DNA of 13,299 nucleotides from the NCBI GenBank assembly GCA_964508705.1, contig CAZDUS010000048.1, forward strand, positions 1-13,299, written 5' to 3'. The notes beneath the pieces are model-generated. The model was not told where the DNA came from, ran no database searches, and saw only the letters and a list, made by a program, of their open reading frames with translations. Positions 8,149 through 13,299 of the stretch are shown here, piece after piece. Origin of the DNA: CAZDUS01 sp964508705. Lineage in GTDB: Bacteria > Verrucomicrobiota > Kiritimatiellia > CAIKKV01 > CAITUY01. Both the position numbers and the translations under genes were made by a program. Every line of letters begins with the position of its first letter. The stretch's first letter is position 1.

Positions 8149-8769
8149 TTATTCCTTTTTCGCGGGCTTCGCTTTTTGCAGGGAAACCGCCAACGCCTCC
8201 GTATAGGTGACGATAACGGTATCACCAAGACGAAGTTGCTTCAGGTTTTCAACTTTATCAGCATATAGATCGCCGATGTTCCCCAACGGCCCTTGTAGCG
8301 ATACTGTCTGTGCAAGAAGGTCAAGACCGACAACCGTTGTCACCACCTTGATAGCGCGCACACCCATTGCTCCTGGCGCTACTTCCTTGGAGGCACGACC
8401 AGCACCCTCGACAACCGCTACCGGGTTTTCCTTCTCCTCAGCGGTCGCGGCCCGAAGCTCACAAGCCACCGAGGCATAGTAATCCGCAACCACGGCGTCT
8501 CCAGCCTTGAACTCATTCAACCTCTGCACTCGCTCGTCCACTTCCAAAGTGACAACATTCCCCGCCTGTCCCTTCAACGTCACTTCGCGCTTGGCGAGGT
8601 CAACTGCCTCGACTGTCGCGGACAAGGTTACCAGAATGTCGCGTTCAGCAGTAAGCGGCGCCGGAGCGGCAACAGGCTTCACATCCCCCGCCAGCGATGT
8701 CAGGGCCAACGAGGCGCCAACCACAGTGGCCAACACTTTAACATGCGCAACCATCTTATTTGTCTTCAT
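8149..8769 (-). CDS. Exported protein with two tandem beta-rich repeats, function unknown
   Basis: This 206-aa protein has an N-terminal signal peptide (about residues 1-28, ending ALTSLAGD), a Pro/Ala-rich linker, and two similar units at about 45-106 and 139-200. Both follow the same pattern: V-x-x-VD/LD, then VTLKG or VSLQG, a GN pair, a V-rich stretch, L-x-x-GD and a final hydrophobic strand. The pattern suggests a small beta-barrel such as an OB-like or DUF5666-like fold, duplicated; this is inference. The C-terminus is basic (KAKPAKKE). AAGGA lies about 7 nt before the ATG. It follows the beta-barrel gene by 51 bp and is separated from the sulfatase gene by 162 bp containing a strong hairpin, so it may not belong to the sulfatase operon. 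Confidence 0.85.
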   Translation of the reverse strand: MKTNKMVAHVKVLATVVGASLALTSLAGDVKPVAAPAPLTAERDILVTLSATVEAVDLAKREVTLKGQAGNVVTLEVDERVQRLNEFKAGDAVVADYYASVACELRAATAEEKENPVAVVEGAGRASKEVAPGAMGVRAIKVVTTVVGLDLLAQTVSLQGPLGNIGDLYADKVENLKQLRLGDTVIVTYTEALAVSLQKAKPAKKE

Positions 8770-8787
8770 AGCTCTATCCTTTCTTTA

Positions 8788-8816
8788 ATTATTTACTGCA
8801 AAAAACTTAACATCAA
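8788..8816 (-). promoter_or_regulatory. Possible sigma-70-like promoter upstream of the repeat protein
   Basis: The minus strand reads TTGATG (8811-8816), a 17-nt spacer and AATAAT (8788-8793), matching 4/6 and 5/6 consensus positions. A caveat is that the predicted transcript start would fall at about 8780, inside the Shine-Dalgarno site of the 206-aa gene, so the match may be chance in an AT-rich gap. Confidence 0.25.
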
Positions 8817-8820
8817 CTGC

Positions 8821-9399
8821 TTACCACCGAATCATGAAGCCCGCATTGACGCCAAGCCCATCCAGGGAATCGCCAACAAAACTGCTTCCGACAACATCAA
8901 CCTCATCAACTTCAAGATATCGGTAAAGGCCTTCCACCATAAACGTTATGCGGGTTGCGCCCGTGACCCCGGGATTATCCGACAATGTCACTTCCAGGCC
9001 GGCGCCAGCGTAAAAGCCGTTCTCATCATCGAAATCCACGTCGACCTTCCTTCCGCCGGAGTATACATCGCCGTCAATGGAGAAGAAACTGTAGCCGGCC
9101 ATCATATACACATCGACCGGTTTCGTGCCCGCTACAAGGCTAAAGCCCACATCGAAAGGCATCATTTCCAAACTCGCAGTGGTATCACCGCTTGACTGCT
9201 CAAAGTTCTCGTACCACGTCGCACGGAAATCAAGCAATGCGTGCGGGGCAATTTCAAATGATATCTTGCCTCCAACACCGCCCGCTCCGTCCAGATCACC
9301 AGGCTCCCAATACGAGCCGAAAATACCCCAGCCATTATCAGCCCATGTCGCTCCGGAAAGACCAAGAACCGCCACTAACATCAACGCCATCTTCTTCAT
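8821..9399 (-). CDS. Small outer-membrane beta-barrel protein
   Basis: This 192-aa protein has a signal peptide (MKKMALMLVAVLGLSGATWA, cleaved near residue 20). The mature part is full of alternating polar/hydrophobic strands with Gly and aromatic residues, such as DVYMMAGYSFFSI, GFYAGAGLEVTL and ITFMVEGLYRYLEV. It ends in FMIRW, a terminal aromatic residue like the signature recognised by the BAM machinery. The size fits an 8-stranded barrel of the OmpA/OmpW/OprF-like type. Acidic stretches (VDVDFDDENG) probably form periplasmic turns or outer loops. AAGGAGA precedes the ATG at a short distance. It is the first gene of the minus-strand set, divergent from the gene at 9689. A transport or structural role is not readable. 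Confidence 0.85.
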   Translation of the reverse strand: MKKMALMLVAVLGLSGATWADNGWGIFGSYWEPGDLDGAGGVGGKISFEIAPHALLDFRATWYENFEQSSGDTTASLEMMPFDVGFSLVAGTKPVDVYMMAGYSFFSIDGDVYSGGRKVDVDFDDENGFYAGAGLEVTLSDNPGVTGATRITFMVEGLYRYLEVDEVDVVGSSFVGDSLDGLGVNAGFMIRW

Positions 9400-9430
9400 A
9401 TCTTCTCCTTTTTCTTTGGTTTTTACTCAA

Positions 9431-9451
9431 AGAGGGCCTCTACCGCCCTCT
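9431..9451 (-). promoter_or_regulatory. Leader hairpin upstream of the beta-barrel gene
   Basis: A perfect 7-bp inverted repeat (AGAGGGC and GCCCTCT) encloses a 7-nt loop. It sits 31 bp before the ATG of the beta-barrel gene and ahead of its Shine-Dalgarno site, so it would fold in that gene's 5' leader if transcription starts further upstream. No U-run follows, so a terminator is unlikely. Confidence 0.35.
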
Positions 9452-9527
9452 CATTGCCAAGCCGGAACAAGCCAAACACAAAACACAGGACACGGCTGAA
9501 ATCTGACACCGACAGCCATCCTGCGCA

Positions 9528-9540
9528 AGCTAATTTAGCT
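9528..9540. promoter_or_regulatory. 13-bp palindrome, candidate operator
   Basis: AGCTAATTTAGCT is a perfect inverted repeat of two 6-bp arms around one central base, placed between two divergent genes. Such a dyad could bind a dimeric regulator, but no regulator gene is nearby and chance occurrence is possible. Confidence 0.2.
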
Positions 9541-9688
9541 CTTCTTCACATAATCTTCCCAGCCAGCGTCAAATAGCGAATATACTTAACCTCAAAATAC
9601 CTCCTATATCGTCCATCATCACAAAAAACTAAACATTTCATCTCAATGCTTGCCTTTTCTCCCACCGCTTGTCACTTTCAACAGGCAA

Positions 9689-11440
9689 ATGATCTTCGCC
9701 AAAAGAAAGCGTATGTATATGCACGCCAAGACTTCTCCTGCTCCAAACCGCTGGTTGTTTATTGGTTTAGTAATCATTATGGGTTTGGCGACGGCAACAG
9801 CCTTAGCCCAAACCACGACATCAGACCGTACCGTCAGCAGTGAAACCAAAGTCAATGCCTCCTCATCCCCCACCAAGCCATCGGACACGCTAGGCCTCTA
9901 TCCATCCGCCGACTTCACCATCAGCGTCAAAGGTTCACCCGTAAAGCCTGCTTTACGGCAAGCCGCCTGGTATTTCCGTGACGACGTGATCGGCGTGCCC
10001 CGCGCGGGACTGCCCGTCGCCGGTTACGAAACCAGCGTTCATGCCTTCACAGACCTGAAACACTGGACGGCAACCCGCGCCGACACCGCTGTCATTGATT
10101 ACCCGCCCTTCGTCTGGCTCGCCGCGCCGCAACATATCAGGCATGCAAAATTGACCGACAACGCGCGAAGTGTCGTCACCCCCTCGGCAACCCTGCCTTT
10201 CCAGATCGTGCCGAAACTCCCCTTAAACCAGTCTTACGCCAATGCCTCATCCATCGCCTTCTTCTCCTCCCGCGAGGTGTCATTGCGTGGCACAACCGGC
10301 ACGAACAGCTTCGTCGCTCGCACCATCTGGCCGGAGGACTTCCAACTCGGACCAAACGCCCCCATCCTGCGTAATCTGCCGTCAACGCCCCCACAGGAAG
10401 CCCTTCGCAAACTGATGCAAGAATTCCCGCGCGGCACCACCAATCAACCCTATTCCGCCGTGACACTATGGCAACGCCCCGGCACAAGTTCCAATTTGGC
10501 GGGTCGCCCCATCATCGGCATCATGGTCAACGGCGCACAGGGCGATGACGATGAGGCTCACGGCGGCCACTTCGCCATCGTCACCGGACGCATTCAGCAG
10601 GACGGCTATATTGGAAACTGGCTCGTCAACAACTTCTATTCCCTCGATGTCGAAAGCGAGAAGGGCATCATCGCCGCCGTCGCGCCACTGGATAATTACA
10701 TGGGCGATCTCAATGCCGGTCAGGGCTGGTACCGCCCGACAACAATGCTTGTGGTCGTGCTGGAAAACGATCAGGCCGTAGCGCTCGCTCAATCAGCGAT
10801 CAACCGGGTCTTCAACCAATTTTACCGCCATCAGCTGACCTACTTTCATCCGAACCAGAATTGTGCCTCGATCAGCATCGACACCTTGCGGGCCATCGGA
10901 TGGCATGTGCCGAGACGGGGCCCCACCAGCCGCACGTTGGCATGGCTGGCTTACCCCATCGTCGCCATCAAAGACCTCTCCATCGCCAAAGGCAAACTTG
11001 CGTTTGACTATCTGCGAACCGATCAGACAAGACTATTGCCGGCCGCCGCTCTCGAGGAAACCTTCGCCAGCCTCCTCGGCATGACGCAGGCATCTTCGTC
11101 GCGCCGGGACGGAAAATTGGAAGCGCTGATGAAACGGGATATGCAGGCGCTGGCCTTTATAAATTTCCCGCAATTTCCATCCAGCCGCGCCTTCGGGGGC
11201 CCCCCTGCCGCCTCAACTTGGGACTATCGGACCCTTGTCCCCAGCGACCCCACGATGATGAAGATTATCCCCGTCCCCCCCCGCCCCTTCCCCCCTGAGC
11301 TACGCGACCCCGATCTATTGTCTTCGCCCTGGACACCGGCTGACTATGCGACTCTCTCCTGGGGCATACTGGTTTTTGTCATTCTCCCGCTTCTACTCTT
11401 GCGCTGGCGCAAACGCCGGCAAGCCCGATCCCCAGCATGA
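9689..11440 (+). CDS. Exported, membrane-anchored putative permuted-papain-like thiol enzyme
   Basis: This protein is about 583 aa. The N-terminus has a basic region and hydrophobic helix (WLFIGLVIIMGLATATALAQ), a signal peptide or anchor. A large extracytoplasmic part follows. Near residues 291-294 it has HGGHFAIV, about 40 residues later NNFYSLD, and near 392 NQNC. A His early and a Cys about 100 residues later is the order expected of circularly permuted NlpC/P60-papain-type enzymes such as DUF4105/Lnb, where FGH and NC motifs are key. The similarity is by eye and weak. The C-terminus has a hydrophobic helix (GILVFVILPLLLL, about 559-571) and a basic tail. The start is uncertain: 9689, 9713 and 9719 are all possible, and none has a strong Shine-Dalgarno site. 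An in-frame TTG at 9650 is less likely. The gene stands alone, and its stop is 17 bp from the tRNA 3' end. Confidence 0.8.
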   Translation: MIFAKRKRMYMHAKTSPAPNRWLFIGLVIIMGLATATALAQTTTSDRTVSSETKVNASSSPTKPSDTLGLYPSADFTISVKGSPVKPALRQAAWYFRDDVIGVPRAGLPVAGYETSVHAFTDLKHWTATRADTAVIDYPPFVWLAAPQHIRHAKLTDNARSVVTPSATLPFQIVPKLPLNQSYANASSIAFFSSREVSLRGTTGTNSFVARTIWPEDFQLGPNAPILRNLPSTPPQEALRKLMQEFPRGTTNQPYSAVTLWQRPGTSSNLAGRPIIGIMVNGAQGDDDEAHGGHFAIVTGRIQQDGYIGNWLVNNFYSLDVESEKGIIAAVAPLDNYMGDLNAGQGWYRPTTMLVVVLENDQAVALAQSAINRVFNQFYRHQLTYFHPNQNCASISIDTLRAIGWHVPRRGPTSRTLAWLAYPIVAIKDLSIAKGKLAFDYLRTDQTRLLPAAALEETFASLLGMTQASSSRRDGKLEALMKRDMQALAFINFPQFPSSRAFGGPPAASTWDYRTLVPSDPTMMKIIPVPPRPFPPELRDPDLLSSPWTPADYATLSWGILVFVILPLLLLRWRKRRQARSPA

Positions 11441-11457
11441 TTTCAACTTAATGGATT

Positions 11458-11532
<75 letters not shown>

Positions 11533-11534
<2 letters not shown>

Positions 11535-11549
11535 AAATAGCCTATTTAC
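11533..11549. repeat. 17-bp dyad at the tRNA 5' end, candidate recombinase core site
   Basis: GTAAATAG and CTATTTAC are perfect inverted 8-bp arms around one central C. The left arm includes the first two bases of the tRNA gene (as read on its strand). The site lies between the tRNA and the integrase gene. It could be part of an attachment site, an operator, or a chance AT-rich palindrome in the tRNA promoter. Confidence 0.35.
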
Positions 11550-11561
11550 AATACTTTAATG

Positions 11562-11577
11562 CTGTTTCTCTGTTTCT
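11562..11577. repeat. Tandem 8-bp direct repeat upstream of the integrase
   Basis: CTGTTTCT occurs twice without a gap (11562-11569 and 11570-11577). With the TGGGACATT pair just downstream, it makes the integrase upstream region repeat-rich. Such direct repeats could be arm-type integrase sites or binding sites for an accessory regulator. Confidence 0.35.
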
Positions 11578-11581
11578 ACGC

Positions 11582-11610
11582 TTGACAGTCTGGGACATTT
11601 TTGGGACATT
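11582..11610 (+). promoter_or_regulatory. Candidate integrase promoter overlapped by direct repeats
   Basis: A perfect -35 box TTGACA (11582-11587) is followed after 17 nt by GACATT (11605-11610), a 3/6 match to the -10 box. TGGGACATT is repeated at 11591-11599 and 11602-11610, period 11 bp, about one helical turn. One copy lies in the spacer and the other covers the candidate -10, so a protein bound there would be expected to repress the integrase gene about 40 bp downstream. This is inference from layout. Confidence 0.35.
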
Positions 11611-11651
11611 AGACGTGAATAAGACACCAATACCCCAAAAGAGGCCCCAGA

Positions 11652-12866
11652 ATGAGTAAAGCATATGACAGACAAATCACACATAGTGGCGCGATCATAC
11701 GGAAGCGCGAGAGCGGATGGCAAGTTGAAATCAATCGCAACAAACGCCGCATCCGACATACTGAGGATACATTGGATCAAGCGAAGTCCTGGGCGGTAGC
11801 CGAAATTACCCGACTGAATAGCGAAGGGACCGCCGCTTTGTCGCTGTCCGAAGACCATCGGCACGATGCCCTCCGGGCTCTGCGACTGCTACCCCCCAAC
11901 CTCTCTCTTGAAACCGTCATGAAAGAGTACGTGGCCGCCAAAGCCGAATTAGACGGCACCCCCCTATCAATGGCCATCTCCTTCTGGAAAAGCCACCACA
12001 AGCCCGCTGGAGGAGTTAAAACGGTCAATGAATTGAAGGATGAGTATATCCGCTTGAAGTCAGAAAAAGGCAAGCGTCCGCGATACATCAAGGATATCGA
12101 ATTCAGAATCGGGGTTTTTGCCCGAACCTTCGGGGATCGCCATGTGCACACGATCACAACCCAAGAGATCAATGACTGGATCAAGACAAATGAGTATCAG
12201 GGCATTTCGCAAATCAACTACCTGACGTATCTCACCGGATTCTTCAACTTCGCCAGGCGAATGAAGTTGATTGAGATCAATCCTGCAGACAGCGAGGCCA
12301 TTGAACGGCCAGATGTGGACGACAAGATGACCGAAGTATTCAGCGTGGATGCAGTGACCAAGATCATGGATACGGCAGAGAAACAGGCTCCCAGCGTAGT
12401 TCCCATGCTTGCCCTCGGCTTTTTTGCAGGACTCCGAACTTCGGAAATCCAAGGAATCAACTGGGACTGCATTAATTTCGAGAGCAAGCGGATCAGAATT
12501 GTGCCAACGGTGGCCAAGAAACGGCGGCAACGATTCATCGGCATGCAGGATAATCTGATTGAATGGTTGTTGCCATACCGGCAAGCGTCCGGGGCGGTAG
12601 GTGTGCCGTTTATGACCTATCGACGGGGCATTGACCGCGTCATCAAGGCCAGCGATGTAAAATGGGTGCATAACGGAATGCGCCATACCTTTGCGTCATG
12701 TCACTTAGCAAAGTTTCAAGATATGAAGCGTTTGGTGATCGAAATGGGGCATGCAGACAAGGCAGACGTCCTCTTTGGTCATTATTTGGATTTGGTGACA
12801 CCGGAGGATGCTGACCGGTACTGGAATATACGACCAGCACAAGGCAAAACGGTGATCAATCCTTGA
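11652..12866 (+). CDS. Tyrosine recombinase / site-specific integrase
   Basis: This 404-aa protein should catalyse integration and excision of the element that begins here. Residues about 10-100 are an arm-binding-like N-terminal part, about 120-215 a SAM-like core-binding domain (VNELKDEYIRLKSEKG onward), and about 225-390 the catalytic domain. Catalytic residues visible are Arg262 (AGLRTSEI), Lys289 or Lys290 (VAKKRRQRF), Arg344 in HNGMRHTFAS, His367 (MGHAD) and the nucleophile Tyr378 (FGHYLDLV). The position three before Arg344, usually His, is Asn341, with a His directly before it; I recall Asn at this place in many Verrucomicrobia-type integrases, together with an ending like TPEDADRYWNIRP. 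AGAGG lies 7 nt before the ATG. The gene points away from the adjacent tRNA-Arg, into the element. The length is normal for the family and no truncation is seen. Confidence 0.95.
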   Translation: MSKAYDRQITHSGAIIRKRESGWQVEINRNKRRIRHTEDTLDQAKSWAVAEITRLNSEGTAALSLSEDHRHDALRALRLLPPNLSLETVMKEYVAAKAELDGTPLSMAISFWKSHHKPAGGVKTVNELKDEYIRLKSEKGKRPRYIKDIEFRIGVFARTFGDRHVHTITTQEINDWIKTNEYQGISQINYLTYLTGFFNFARRMKLIEINPADSEAIERPDVDDKMTEVFSVDAVTKIMDTAEKQAPSVVPMLALGFFAGLRTSEIQGINWDCINFESKRIRIVPTVAKKRRQRFIGMQDNLIEWLLPYRQASGAVGVPFMTYRRGIDRVIKASDVKWVHNGMRHTFASCHLAKFQDMKRLVIEMGHADKADVLFGHYLDLVTPEDADRYWNIRPAQGKTVINP

Positions 12867-12928
12867 TGATATTCACAGGGTAAAAGAAACGCCGATACAG
12901 TTTTCGTTGATTTCTTACCTTCTATTGT

Positions 12929-12947
12929 GGGCGGCAGTGAGCCGCCC
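12929..12947 (+). promoter_or_regulatory. GC-rich hairpin just before the regulator's ribosome binding site
   Basis: GGGCGGC and GCCGCCC form a perfect 7-bp stem with a 5-nt loop (AGTGA). The stem ends 3 nt before AGGAGG (12951-12956), the Shine-Dalgarno site of the XRE-type gene. No T-run follows, so an intrinsic terminator is unlikely. It may limit read-through from the integrase gene, protect the message, or mark an operator. Confidence 0.4.
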
Positions 12948-12964
12948 GATAGGAGGATAAAGAG

Positions 12965-13192
12965 ATGAAGGAAGGGCGAGTTAGGAACGGGAAACTTTTG
13001 TCAGCCATGGCAGAAGTTGGATTGGACGGGATTGGACTGGCAAGGCGGACCGGATTGAGCGCGATGACAATATCAGCGTTGATCTGCAAGCGTCGGGACC
13101 CGAAAGAGGAGACGGCGAAAATGATTGCTGACGTTCTGGATGTGCGTGTCTGTGACATCTGGCCGGGCCTGACAGCGGAGGTGCGCCAATGA
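12965..13192 (+). CDS. Small XRE-family helix-turn-helix regulator
   Basis: This 75-aa protein is essentially one Cro/C1-type helix-turn-helix domain. Residues about 22-60 read GIGLARRTGLSAMTISALI followed by KRRDPKEETAKMIADVL, the usual pattern of helices 2-4 with the recognition helix around LSAMTISAL. It ends DIWPGLTAEVRQ, close to the LF/DIWP ending seen in short phage- and island-type regulators. A strong AGGAGG lies 8 nt before the ATG. It is 98 bp after the integrase and overlaps the next gene by 4 bp (ATGA), so the two are likely co-translated. It probably controls integrase or excisionase expression, or early genes of the element; the target is not known. Confidence 0.85.
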   Translation: MKEGRVRNGKLLSAMAEVGLDGIGLARRTGLSAMTISALICKRRDPKEETAKMIADVLDVRVCDIWPGLTAEVRQ

Positions 13193-13299
13193 GTAAGATG
13201 TTAACTCCCAAGGAAGCGGCGGCGGTTTTGAACATAACTGAAGGTGAACTGCGGGATTTGAGGTATCGGAACCGTGTGGCGTTCGTAAAACTGGGATAT
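13189..13299 (+). CDS. Excisionase-like DNA-binding protein, cut by window end
   Basis: Only the first 37 residues are in the window. They read MSKMLTPKEAAAVLNITEG, then a basic stretch ending VAFVKLGY. This is the MerR-like winged-helix pattern of the excisionase / helix_turn_helix_17 group: a LTPKEAA-type helix, a turn, a recognition helix with Leu and Arg, and a wing beginning near VKLG. Such proteins act as recombination directionality factors or as small regulators. The ATG overlaps the stop of the XRE gene by 4 bp, so translational coupling is likely. Its place after the integrase supports a role in excision, but many elements also carry such domains in plain regulators. Confidence 0.75.
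   Translation, partial: MSKMLTPKEAAAVLNITEGELRDLRYRNRVAFVKLGY

Larger units (their letters stand above)
9400..9688. other. Divergent intergenic region, shared regulatory space
   Basis: This 289-bp AT-rich region must hold promoters for the beta-barrel gene (leftward) and the exported thiol-enzyme-like gene (rightward). I find no clear consensus promoter on either strand. Two symmetric elements stand out: a 7-bp inverted repeat AGAGGGC/GCCCTCT (9431-9451) in the leader of the leftward gene, and a 13-bp palindrome AGCTAATTTAGCT (9528-9540). Confidence 0.5.

Noticed and set aside
9650..9688. TTG start at 9650 for the exported thiol-enzyme-like protein
   Set aside because: It is a rare start with no ribosome binding site and would push the signal helix further from the N-terminus; several ATGs downstream are better.
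11401..11440. PEP-CTERM-like sorting signal at the end of the exported protein
   Set aside because: A hydrophobic helix and basic tail are present, but no PEP or comparable motif precedes them; a simple membrane anchor explains it.

Overview
The window looks like chromosomal DNA of a Gram-negative heterotroph, most likely from the PVC superphylum (Verrucomicrobiota, Kiritimatiellota or Lentisphaerota). The evidence is a Cys-type sulfatase in one cluster with a radical-SAM anaerobic sulfatase-maturating enzyme, secreted DUF3300 and DUF2950 proteins, an outer-membrane beta-barrel protein, and a tyrosine recombinase whose C-terminal motifs resemble integrases common in that group. This is inference from protein style; no rRNA or taxonomic marker is present.

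Left part (about 181-9399, all minus strand). Transcription runs right to left. A small beta-barrel protein (8821-9399) and a secreted protein made of two duplicated beta-rich units (8149-8769) come first. A strong hairpin (8037-8071) separates them from a tightly packed six-gene cluster: sulfatase (5653-7986), DUF3300 protein (4395-5636), DUF2950 lipoprotein (3373-4350), a 158-aa membrane-anchored protein (2890-3366), the maturase anSME (1616-2893, overlapping the previous stop by 4 bp), and a lipoprotein with a C-terminal membrane helix (181-1557). Gaps are 4-58 bp, so this is probably one operon. It would make a sulfatase, the enzyme that converts its active-site Cys to formylglycine, and several envelope proteins of unknown role.

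Middle part. A divergent intergenic region (9400-9688) separates the minus-strand genes from one plus-strand gene (9689-11440). That gene encodes an exported protein with an HGGH...NC motif pair and a C-terminal membrane helix. It could be a thiol enzyme of the permuted NlpC/P60-papain type, distantly like DUF4105/Lnb.

Right part. A tRNA-Arg(TCT) gene (minus strand, 11458-11534, CCA encoded) is followed by a tyrosine recombinase (11652-12866), an XRE-type regulator (12965-13192) and the start of an excisionase-like DNA-binding protein (13189 to the window end). This is the integrase end of a mobile element that continues past the window. Unusually, the integrase lies on the 5' side of the tRNA. 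The 117-bp gap between them holds a 17-bp dyad overlapping the tRNA 5' end and two sets of short direct repeats, which may be recombinase or regulator sites. No complete unknown defence or other system is visible, because the element's cargo is outside the window.
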